DNA from: an uncultured Bryobacteraceae bacterium | GTDB lineage: Bacteria > Acidobacteriota > Terriglobia > Bryobacterales > Bryobacteraceae | Assembly: GCA_937924525.1 (NCBI GenBank) | Contig: CALDSU010000005.1 | Location: 186,001 to 250,000, forward strand | Direction of reading: 5' to 3' | DNA: 64,000 nucleotides | Shown here: piece by piece, positions 18,810 through 25,503 of the stretch | Layout: the number at the start of each line of letters is the position of its first letter | How positions within the stretch are numbered: the stretch's first letter is position 1 | Made by a program: the position numbers and the translations under genes | The notes under the pieces: generated by a model | What the model saw: the letters and a program-made list of their open reading frames with translations, nothing else | Database searches by the model: none | What the model was told of the DNA's origin: nothing

Positions 18810-20231
18810 ATGACGCCATTCGCCGACCGTTCCGTTTCGCTTTGCCGCCGCGCGTTTCTCGGGCGCGGCGTCTCCAGCCTCGGGCTGATGGCTCTCCATG
18901 CGCTCCTGGCTCCGCCGCTGCGCGCCCGCACCGGGCAAGGCGGCGCGGTGAACCCCCTGCATCACCCCGCCAAGGCCAAGCGCGTCATCTTCCTCTACCA
19001 GGCGGGCGGCCCCTCGCACCTGGAAACGTTCGACTACAAGCCCAAACTGGCGCAGATGCACGGCAAGCCCATGCCCGAGTCGTTCACCCGGGGCCAGCAA
19101 ATCGCGCAATTGCAGGGCAAGCCGCTCATCTGTTTCGGCCCGCAGCACGAGTTCCGCAGGTTCGGCAAGTCGGGGCAGGAAATCTGCCGGCTGTTCCCCC
19201 ACATCGGCGGCGTCGCCGATGATGTCTGCATCGTGCGGTCCCTATGGGGAGAGCAGATCAACCACGATCCCGCCCATACGCTGATGAACACCGGTTCCAT
19301 CCTGGCGGGGCGGCCGAGCATGGGCTCCTGGATCCTCTACGGGTTGGGCGCGGAAACCGAGGACCTGCCCGGTTTCGTGGTGCTGGTCAGCAGCGGAAAA
19401 GGCGGGCAGATGCAGCCCATCGCCGCCCGGCAGTGGTCCGCCGGCATGCTGCCGAGCAAGTTCCAGGGCGTCAAGCTGAATTCGGTCGGCGACCCGGTGC
19501 TCTATATTCAAAACCCGCCGGGAATTGACGCCAGCCTTCAGGCCGAGTCTCTCAAGGCGATCAACGCGGTGAACCGCGTGCAGCAGGAAGCGCTCGGGGA
19601 TCCCGAAATCCTCACCCGCATCGCCCAGTACGAGATGGCGTTCCGCATGCAAACGAGTGTGCCGGGTTTGATGGATATGTCCAACGAACCGCGCGAGGTG
19701 CTGGAAATGTACGGCGCATCGCCGGGCGACGGATCGTTCGCGTCCAATTGCCTGCTGGCCCGCCGCCTGGCCGAGCGGGGCGTGCGCTTCATCCAGCTTT
19801 ATCACCGCGACTGGGACCACCACGCCGGCGTCAAGGTGAACGTCGCGCTGAAGGCCGAGGAAGTGGACAAGCCCACCGCGGCGCTCATCAAGGATCTGAA
19901 GCAGCGCGGCATGCTCGACGATACGCTGATCATCTGGGGCGGGGAGTTCGGCCGTACGCCGATGTCCCAGGGCGGCGACGGGCGCGACCACCATATCAAG
20001 GCCTTCTCGTTCCTGTTGGCCGGCGGCGGCGTGAAGGGGGGCATCACCTATGGCGCCACCGACGACCTGGGTTACGCCGCCGTTGAGAACCCGGTGAGCG
20101 TCCACGATTTCCACGCGACGCTGCTGCACCTGCTGGGCATCGACCACAAGCGCCTGACGGTGAAGTTTCAGGGGCTGGATGTCCGCCTGACTGGCATTTC
20201 CGGGGACGTGGTCAAAGATATCCTCGCGTAA
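18810..20231 (+). CDS. DUF1501 protein, Tat-exported sulfatase-like
   Basis: This 473-residue protein begins with a twin-arginine-type export signal ('LCRRAFLGRGVSSLGL'). The DUF1501 domain, which shares the alkaline-phosphatase/sulfatase fold, fills the rest. Landmarks are 'VIFLYQAGGPSHLETFDYKP' near residue 55, 'GRPSMGSWILYGLG', 'WGGEFGRTPMSQGGDGRDHH' near 377-396 and 'VHDFHATLLHLLGID' near 430. The ATG has GAGGG seven bases upstream and lies ten bases after the PSCyt1 gene, so the two form an operon. Substrate unknown. A second such pair lies at 55-59 kb. Confidence 0.9.
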   Translation: MTPFADRSVSLCRRAFLGRGVSSLGLMALHALLAPPLRARTGQGGAVNPLHHPAKAKRVIFLYQAGGPSHLETFDYKPKLAQMHGKPMPESFTRGQQIAQLQGKPLICFGPQHEFRRFGKSGQEICRLFPHIGGVADDVCIVRSLWGEQINHDPAHTLMNTGSILAGRPSMGSWILYGLGAETEDLPGFVVLVSSGKGGQMQPIAARQWSAGMLPSKFQGVKLNSVGDPVLYIQNPPGIDASLQAESLKAINAVNRVQQEALGDPEILTRIAQYEMAFRMQTSVPGLMDMSNEPREVLEMYGASPGDGSFASNCLLARRLAERGVRFIQLYHRDWDHHAGVKVNVALKAEEVDKPTAALIKDLKQRGMLDDTLIIWGGEFGRTPMSQGGDGRDHHIKAFSFLLAGGGVKGGITYGATDDLGYAAVENPVSVHDFHATLLHLLGIDHKRLTVKFQGLDVRLTGISGDVVKDILA

Positions 20232-20580
20232 GCGGGTGCGATCTTGAACATGACAGGGCGGCGAGCGCGCGCGGGTAGTGCCCAGACCTTACAGCAATAC
20301 ACCTTAGTTACGTACCAGCTGGCGCAAACCCCTCTTCGTCGACCATACCGGCGCGCCTGTAGCGCGACAAGAATGCGTTACTCCGGCGATCGAAGCAGAA
20401 ACGAGAGCGGGACCCGGGGCTCCGCGAAACGGCGGAGTACGGGCGGAAGCGAGGGGAGGAGCGGCATGCTCGGCGCGCGGGTCGCGGTGGATTCGGCGGT
20501 CCGCAGGTAGCCAAGTCCGGCGCACGCGCAAGGACTGGCGCCGCGCATCTCTCCAGGCATTCGCGGAAGAGAGGAGAATC
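20232..20580. other. Intergenic stretch without a recognisable gene
   Basis: No reading frame here has a coding signature I can recognise. Short frames exist on both strands, but they are rich in Arg, Ser and Gly and look like high-GC noise. It is probably the decayed upstream part of the ABC-transporter relic that follows. Confidence 0.4.
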
Positions 20581-20784
20581 GTGGGAACGCGTATGGGCGT
20601 GATCGGCAAGAGCGGCCTCGCGCTGGCGATCCTGCGGCTGCTCGACCCGCGCGGCGGACGCGTCACCGGCAGCGTGCGGAGGCGCGGCCGCGAACTGCTC
20701 GGCCTGACGGACCGGGAAATGCGCGCTGTGCGCGGGCGCGAGATCTCCCTGATCCTGACGCAGCGCCCGCGGAACGCCGCGGAC
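20581..20784 (+). pseudogene. Relic of a peptide-ABC-transporter ATPase (DppD/OppD type)
   Basis: About 65 residues match the start of a dipeptide/oligopeptide transporter ATPase: 'LALAILRLLDPRGGRVTGSV', then 'GRELLGLTDREMRAVRGREI' and 'SLIL'. The Walker A loop, normally GESGSGKS, is reduced to 'VIGKSGLALA', missing several residues, so ATP binding is lost. After 'LIL' the similarity dissolves, and no Q-loop, signature motif or Walker B follows. No permease or binding-protein gene is nearby. The overlap with the end of the DUF192 gene begins just downstream. This is a gene fragment, not a functional gene. Confidence 0.6.
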
Positions 20785-20797
20785 CGGGGCCGGACCG

Positions 20798-21232
20798 CTA
20801 TGCTCTCTCGCCCGCGGAAACGGGCGCGAACTCCAGTTGGTCGCCCACCTCGGTCCGCGATTCGTCGATCATGCCCACCGGCAGTTCCAACACCGAGTAC
20901 GCGGTCAGGCACGCCGACAGGCGGCGCGGCGCCAGGTTCCGCCGGACCTTCTTCACCTGGCGTTTCTTGCTCAGATAGATCAGGTCGATCGCGAACTTCA
21001 TGCCGAAGCTGTGCACGGCTTCGCAGGGCGCGATCCAGAGCCCCTCGCCAGGTTGCAGGCGGCTGTGTTTGAGCAATCCGCGCCGGCGTTTCTCGCTGGT
21101 GTCCGCCACGTCCGCGGCCGTGGCGACCACGGTCCCCTTCGTCCGGTTGACGATCCGAATCTTGCTGTCCAAGCTGCCCCCGTTTGCACTCTTCCGCCGC
21201 CGGTCCGGCTCAACGGCGTAAGCGATTCTCAT
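20798..21232 (-). CDS. DUF192 family protein
   Basis: DUF192 proteins are small single-domain proteins of unknown role. The core is present: 'VADTSEKRRRGLLKHSRL', 'GLWIAPCEAVHSFGMKFAID' and 'SVLELPVGMIDESRTEVGDQ'. With the ATG at 21232 the protein has 144 residues and overlaps the preceding VCBS pseudogene by 23 bases. A TTG at 21172 (LDSKIRIVNRTKG) would give about 124 residues, has a G-rich stretch just upstream and matches the family N-terminus better. I keep the ATG as the outer limit. No signal peptide is evident from either start. Confidence 0.8.
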   Translation of the reverse strand: MRIAYAVEPDRRRKSANGGSLDSKIRIVNRTKGTVVATAADVADTSEKRRRGLLKHSRLQPGEGLWIAPCEAVHSFGMKFAIDLIYLSKKRQVKKVRRNLAPRRLSACLTAYSVLELPVGMIDESRTEVGDQLEFAPVSAGERA

Positions 21233-21689
21233 ACCAGACCACGTTGCGGCTCTCCTGCCCCGCGATCAGCACGTCCAGGTCACCGTCGTGGTCCATGTCC
21301 ACCAGGCGGATATCGTACGCCGCCTGGCGGGAGGCGATGCGGTGGTGGTGAAGTTGCCCTTTCCGTCGTTCTCGAACCAGGCGGCGACCAAGTCGTGCTT
21401 GGCGCACGTAACTCCATCGCGGTCACCGTCGCCCATCCACATCGAACGCCGCGCTGTGGATCACCGCCACGCCCTCGTGCAGCAGCAAGGGCTTCCAATC
21501 GGGCGCCCGGTACAGCCAGGTCTGCTTCTTCTCGATATCGTTGGCGATGATATCCGGCCGGCCGTCGCTCGAAAAATGGGCCGCCCTTGCCGTCTGCGCG
21601 TGATAACCCTCGGCGGCCACATGCCGCGGCCACTGCTGGGCGGCGAAAGACAGGGCCGCAACCGCGAACGATAGTACAATCGTGCGCAT
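21210..21689 (-). pseudogene. VCBS/FG-GAP repeat protein broken by two frameshifts
   Basis: A signal peptide (MRTIVLSFAVAALSFAA) starts at 21689 and is followed by 'DGRPDIIANDIEKKQTWLY', an FG-GAP-like repeat. Near 21432-21434 a run of G shifts the frame, and 'GDGDRDGVTCAKHDLVAAWF' continues in a second frame. Near 21341-21350 a CAC/ACC repeat marks a second shift, after which 'RLVDMDHDGDLDVLIAGQES' completes the protein in a third frame, ending at 21210. Joined, the pieces give one protein of about 155 residues. The shifts could be real decay or assembly errors in short repeats. The family is the same as the intact divergent gene. Confidence 0.75.
21675..21680 (+). promoter_or_regulatory. 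-10-like TACAAT before the VCBS gene
   Basis: TACAAT ends seven bases before the ATG at 21688 and no ribosome-binding site is present. This spacing predicts a leaderless transcript. No good -35 element is visible. Confidence 0.4.
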
Positions 21690-22824
21690 GATGCGGAATT
21701 GTAGCGTAGGACTGCTGGTCCTGGCCGCGCTGGTGTGGGCCGCCAGCCGTCCGGCGGAGATTGCCTTTCGCAAACATACCCTCGATCTGGGCGCTAACGA
21801 AACGTGCGCCGCCGCCGATGTCAACGGCGACGGCAAGCCGGACATCATCTCCGGCGAGAACTGGTACGCCGCCCCCGCGTGGACCAAACACCAGTTCCGG
21901 AGCCTTCATTTCCAGAACCACTACATCGACAATTTCAGCGATTTGCCGGTGGACGTGAACGGGGATGGCGCCATCGACGTGGTGAGCTGCTCGTACTTCA
22001 CCAAGCGTCTCGCCTGGTTTCAGAATCCCGGGCAGGGCCGCGGCGAGTGGAAGGAACATCCGGTCGAAAACGGCTACTCGGTAGAGTTCATGCTGCTGGT
22101 GGACTTGAACAACGACGGCCGGAAGCTGGAAATCCTGCCGCAGTTCGGCCAGACCTCCGCGCCGCTGGCCTGGTACGAACTGAAAGGCGGCCGGTGGATC
22201 CGGCATGTGGTGAGCCCGAGCAGCTATGGCCATGGCATTGGCGCCGGCGATGTCAATGGAGACGGGCGCACCGATATCCTGACGCCCAAAGGCTGGTTCG
22301 AAGCGCCCCCCGATCCCCGGACCGGCGTCTGGAAACACCATACGGACTGGGATTCTCCGCAAGCGCTCGGCTTTCTTTACACCATGGACGTCAATGAGGA
22401 CGGCAAGCCGGATATCGTTACGTCGGCGGCGCACGATTACGGCCTGTTCTGGATGGAGCGCGGCGAAGGCGACACCTGGACGAAACGCATGATCGACGAT
22501 AGCTGGTCCCAGGCGCACGCGGTTACTCTGGCCGACCTGAATGGTGACGGCACGCTCGACATTGTGACCGGAAAGCGGTACATGGCGCACAACGGCCGCG
22601 ATCCGGGCGAGCGCGAACCGCTGGGCGTTTACTGGTATGAACGCCTGCCCGTGCGTCCCGGAGCGCCCGTCGAGTGGGCAAAACACGTGATCGACTATTC
22701 CACGCGGACGGGCGCCGGCATGCAGATCTCGGTGGTGGACCTAGACGGGGACGGCGACCTCGATCTGGCCATGGGCGGCAAGAGCGGATTGTTTCTGTTC
22801 GAAAATCTGACGCGAAGCAAATGA
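21688..22824 (+). CDS. Secreted VCBS/FG-GAP repeat protein
   Basis: This 378-residue exported protein is built of about seven FG-GAP-type calcium-binding repeats that fold as a beta-propeller. The signal peptide is MMRNCSVGLLVLAALVWAAS. The repeats carry the DxNxDGxxD loop: 'DVNGDGKPDII', 'DVNGDGAIDVV', 'DVNGDGRTDIL', 'DVNEDGKPDIV', 'DLNGDGTLDIV' and 'DLDGDGDLDLA', plus a degenerate 'DLNNDGRKLEIL'. Such proteins often bind ligands or carbohydrates at the surface; the target here is unknown. The start codon overlaps, head to head, that of the paralogous pseudogene. The 3' end overlaps the GAF gene by four bases. Confidence 0.85.
   Translation: MMRNCSVGLLVLAALVWAASRPAEIAFRKHTLDLGANETCAAADVNGDGKPDIISGENWYAAPAWTKHQFRSLHFQNHYIDNFSDLPVDVNGDGAIDVVSCSYFTKRLAWFQNPGQGRGEWKEHPVENGYSVEFMLLVDLNNDGRKLEILPQFGQTSAPLAWYELKGGRWIRHVVSPSSYGHGIGAGDVNGDGRTDILTPKGWFEAPPDPRTGVWKHHTDWDSPQALGFLYTMDVNEDGKPDIVTSAAHDYGLFWMERGEGDTWTKRMIDDSWSQAHAVTLADLNGDGTLDIVTGKRYMAHNGRDPGEREPLGVYWYERLPVRPGAPVEWAKHVIDYSTRTGAGMQISVVDLDGDGDLDLAMGGKSGLFLFENLTRSK
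21698..21703 (-). promoter_or_regulatory. -10-like TACAAT before the VCBS pseudogene
   Basis: On the minus strand TACAAT ends eight bases before the ATG at 21689. It mirrors the plus-strand element across the shared start site. Confidence 0.4.
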
Positions 22825-23279
22825 GCAGTTACCTGAAGACGATCGAGGAAGCCCTAGCGGGGCCAGGCGGTTTCGCCGAAGCGCTGCGGCTGACGCTCGA
22901 GCACTTTCAAGCCGACAGCGGGACCATCCACCTGTTGGGCGACGATGGCAGGCTGCACTTGCGGGCGGCGTCGGCGGGGATTCCGGACGCGGTGCGCGCC
23001 CTCATCGGTGTGATTCCCGTGGGTAAGGGAATGGCGGGGCTCGCGGTCGAGCGCGCCGAGCCGGTCACCAGTTGCAATATTCAAACCGACACCACGGGCG
23101 ACGTCCGGCCGGGGGCGCGGCAGACGGGCCTGGAGGGCGCGATCGTGGTGCCGGTTCTGGCGGGGGACCGGGCCGTGGGCGCGCTGGGCATTGCCAACCG
23201 GCGGGAACGGGTGTTTACCGAGGAAGAAACCGCTTTGCTGCTCGAGGCGGGCAAGCGGATCGCCTCCAGCGTGGGATAA
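22821..23279 (+). CDS. GAF-domain protein
   Basis: This 152-residue cytoplasmic protein consists of one GAF domain, a small-molecule or redox sensing fold. It runs from 'LRLTLEHFQADSGTIHLLG' through 'IPVGKGMAGLAVERAEPV' to 'VPVLAGDRAVGALGIANRRE', the order typical of the fold. There is no attached output domain, which is unusual for a signalling protein; it may act in trans or be a free methionine-sulphoxide-reductase-like form. A key cysteine set for that enzyme is not evident: only one Cys is seen, in 'TSCNIQ'. Its ATG shares four bases with the VCBS stop. Confidence 0.8.
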   Translation: MSSYLKTIEEALAGPGGFAEALRLTLEHFQADSGTIHLLGDDGRLHLRAASAGIPDAVRALIGVIPVGKGMAGLAVERAEPVTSCNIQTDTTGDVRPGARQTGLEGAIVVPVLAGDRAVGALGIANRRERVFTEEETALLLEAGKRIASSVG

Positions 23280-23387
23280 TCGCGGACGGAGCAGCGGCTT
23301 CCCCGGGGCCGGGGTCGGCCCGGGCGAACCGCCGGACCCGGCCGGGGCCGCGACTCCGAGCTGCACCAGGCGCCCGGGAGACGAAGA

Positions 23388-24227
23388 TTGAACTCGATCA
23401 AAGGAAAATCGGTGCTGATCACCGGCGCGGGCCGGGGGATCGGCAAACGGCTGGCGCTGGGATTCGCCCGCGCCGGCGCGCGGGTCGGGTTGCTGGCGCG
23501 CAGCAAGGCGGAACTGGATCTGGCCAAGCTCGAGATCGAACACTCCGGCGGCGTGGCCTTGACCATCAAAGCCGACGTTCGCGACTACGAGCACCTCTGC
23601 GCCGGCGTCGACCGGATGCGTTTGCGCTTCGGCGGGGTGCACGTGCTGGTGGCCGCCGCGGCGGTGCAGGGCCCCATCGGGCCGCTCGTTGAAACCAAAC
23701 CCAAACCCTGGCAGGAAACCATCGAGATCAACCTCGTGGGCGTGATGAACGCCTGCCTCGCCGTGCTGCCGGAAATGGTGGAGCGGCGCTCCGGTAAGAT
23801 CATCGTCCTGACGGGCGGCGGCACCTCGTATCCGCGCCCCTACTTTTCGGCCTACGCCGCATCCAAGGCCGCGCTCGCCCGCTTTGTGGAGTCGGTCGCC
23901 GAGGAAGTCCGGGAGCACAACGTGCAGATCAACTGCATGAGCCCGGGCGGCGCCTACACGCACATGACCGACGAGATCCTGCACGCCGGTCGGCGGGCGG
24001 GCCCCAAGGAGATGGAGGACGCCGAAAAGATCCGCCTCACCGGCGGCGTCTCTCCCGACGAGCAGATCGGCCTGGCGCTGTTCCTGGCGTCGGAAAATTC
24101 CAACCACGTGAGCGGCAAGCTGGTGCACGTCAACGACAACTGGCGCAAACTCGAGGGTAGCGACATGAGCCCGGACGCCTTTACGCTGCGCCGGGTGCTG
24201 GGCGCTCATCCGCGATACAAGAAATAA
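23388..24227 (+). CDS. Short-chain dehydrogenase/reductase
   Basis: This is an NAD(P)-dependent oxidoreductase of the SDR family with 279 residues. The nucleotide-binding glycine motif is 'TGAGRGIG' (about 12-19). The catalytic pair is in 'YAASK' (about 162-166), and a serine lies in 'LTGGGTS' upstream. The normally conserved NNAG after strand 4 reads 'VAAAAVQG', an atypical replacement that may affect stability. The TTG start has GGGAGACGAAGA just upstream. The substrate cannot be told. It stands alone between the GAF gene and a ThuA relic, separated from the former by a very GC-rich 108-base gap. Confidence 0.85.
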   Translation: MNSIKGKSVLITGAGRGIGKRLALGFARAGARVGLLARSKAELDLAKLEIEHSGGVALTIKADVRDYEHLCAGVDRMRLRFGGVHVLVAAAAVQGPIGPLVETKPKPWQETIEINLVGVMNACLAVLPEMVERRSGKIIVLTGGGTSYPRPYFSAYAASKAALARFVESVAEEVREHNVQINCMSPGGAYTHMTDEILHAGRRAGPKEMEDAEKIRLTGGVSPDEQIGLALFLASENSNHVSGKLVHVNDNWRKLEGSDMSPDAFTLRRVLGAHPRYKK

Positions 24228-24280
24228 CGTTGGCGCCTCCGGAAATCCCGAGGCGATGATGGGGCAAAAGGAGTCCGGCC

Positions 24281-24603
24281 ATGCGCCTGCTCGCCGTGCT
24301 GTGCCTGGGGTTGTCGGGCGCCGCCGCTTTCGGAATTTTTCCCGCGAGCGGGTGCGCGTGCTGATGTCGCTCGACGTCTCGACCGTGGACCTCAACAGGA
24401 AGGAGGTCCGGCGCACCGACCGGGACTTCGCGGTCACTTGGGCGGGGAACTACGGCAACGGCCGGGTTTTCTATTCTTCCCTCGGACATCCCGAGGCGGC
24501 GTGGGACGGCCCCGACATCCAAAAGATGTGGATCGAGGGCATCAGTTGGGCGCTCGGTATGGACCCAGGCGACGCCACGCCCCGGCCCAAACAGTCTGAT
24601 TGA
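24281..24603 (+). pseudogene. ThuA-like gene with internal deletion
   Basis: An intact ribosome-binding site (AGGAG, eight bases before the ATG) and signal peptide (MRLLAVLCLGLSGAAAFG) are followed within a few codons by a stop. In a second frame the C-terminal third of a ThuA-like trehalose-utilisation domain follows at once: 'VSTVDLNRKEVRRTDRDF', 'FYSSLGHPEAAW' and 'MWIEGISWALGMDPGDA'. The middle of the domain, roughly 150 residues, is missing. The junction lies near 24335-24350. The C-terminal part is well conserved, so the deletion looks recent. Confidence 0.75.
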
Positions 24604-24614
24604 TTCCCGAGCCG

Positions 24615-24866
24615 TCAGGCGAAGTACTTCGCGTTGATCTCCGCGAAATGCGCCTGATCCTCCGGCAGGTCCTCGAGCACGAAAATCGAATTGGTCGGGC
24701 ATACCGGGACACAGGCGCCGCAGTCGATGCAGGTCACGGGGTCGATGTACAACTGCGGCACGGTCTCAAAATCCGGCGCGCCTTCCTTCGGATGAATGCA
24801 ATCCACCGGGCACGCGTCAATACACAACTGGTCCTTGGTGCAGGTATCAACGATGACGTAAGCCAT
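24615..24866 (-). CDS. Ferredoxin, two iron-sulphur clusters
   Basis: This small soluble electron carrier has 83 residues. The second cluster motif is canonical, 'CIDCGACVPVCP'. In the first, cysteines lie at 9, 15, 19 and 23 ('CTKDQLCIDACPVDC'), a widened spacing like that of 7Fe or high-potential ferredoxins, so it may hold a [3Fe-4S] or unusual [4Fe-4S] cluster. The ATG at 24866 has GGGGG a few bases upstream. It diverges from the Rrf2 regulator at 25027, with 160 bases between them. A role in iron-sulphur or redox metabolism linked to Rrf2 is inferred from position alone. Confidence 0.9.
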   Translation of the reverse strand: MAYVIVDTCTKDQLCIDACPVDCIHPKEGAPDFETVPQLYIDPVTCIDCGACVPVCPTNSIFVLEDLPEDQAHFAEINAKYFA

Positions 24867-25009
24867 AATTCCCCCTTTGCGAACTTGGGCGGCCGCGCAG
24901 GCGGCAGCCCGCTTGGTCTCCGAGCCGATTCCACCACAAATCAGGCCGGGAGGGAAGCCCTGGGGAGTTGGGCGAAGAACGGCCGCATGTGGGAAGCGGC
25001 GGGAGGGAC

Positions 25010-25042
25010 TTGACAAAGGTGGAGTTATGGATAATGATATCC
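25010..25042 (+). promoter_or_regulatory. Rrf2 promoter with inverted repeat (candidate autoregulatory operator)
   Basis: A perfect TTGACA (25010-25015) precedes an AT-rich stretch where a -10 box would lie (25030-25040). A perfect inverted repeat, GGATA-ATGA-TATCC, covers 25029-25042. A repeat placed on the -10 region is a classical repressor site. It also overlaps the first possible Rrf2 start codon (25027), which favours the later ATG at 25051. Confidence 0.45.
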
Positions 25043-25503
25043 ACTATCGGATGTTTTCCCAAACCGTCGAGTACGCCCTCCGCGCGGTAGTCTGGCTGGC
25101 CCAGCACCCTGGCAAGCCTTTGACCCGCCAGCAGATCGCCGGCGCGACCCAGGCCCCCGCCGACTACCTGGCGAAGGTGATGCGAGCGCTCGGGCAGGCT
25201 GGCGTGGTGCAGGCGGGACGCGGCGTGCATGGAGGCTTCATGCTGGCCAGAAGTTCAGATGCGATCTCCGTCCTGGAGGTGGTGAACGCCGTCGACCCGA
25301 TCCGGCGGATTCACTCCTGCCCGCTCGACTTGCCGTCCCACAGCCTGCGCCTGTGCCCCCTGCATCGCAAACTGGACGATGCCGTGGCCCAGATTGAGGC
25401 CGCCCTTGGCTCGACGCGCTTGTCGGACCTGACCGGGGAGGGAGGACAGGTGCGGCCGCTGTGCGAGGCCGCGCAGATCGTCCGAGGAGCGGCGTCCCCA
25501 TGA
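25027..25503 (+). CDS. Rrf2-family transcriptional regulator
   Basis: Rrf2 proteins are winged-helix repressors, many of which sense iron-sulphur status or nitric oxide through a bound cluster. The typical start 'MFSQTVEYALRAVVWLAQ' begins at the ATG at 25051 (150 residues); an upstream ATG at 25027 gives 158 residues and has a GGAG very close to it. The helix-turn-helix lies about 25-75, with 'KVMRALGQAGVVQAGRG' as recognition region and wing. Sensor cysteines sit in 'SCPLDLPSHSLRLCPLH' (C-x11-C), and a third candidate occurs near the end in 'PLCEAA'. This is not the IscR or NsrR spacing. The stop overlaps the next start (ATGA), so it is co-expressed with the haem protein. Confidence 0.88.
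   Translation: MDNDIHYRMFSQTVEYALRAVVWLAQHPGKPLTRQQIAGATQAPADYLAKVMRALGQAGVVQAGRGVHGGFMLARSSDAISVLEVVNAVDPIRRIHSCPLDLPSHSLRLCPLHRKLDDAVAQIEAALGSTRLSDLTGEGGQVRPLCEAAQIVRGAASP

Noticed and set aside
23280-23387. Very GC-rich 108-base gap as a regulatory RNA
   Set aside because: The GC richness allows many weak foldings but no distinct conserved-looking structure. It is probably only a spacer before the SDR gene.
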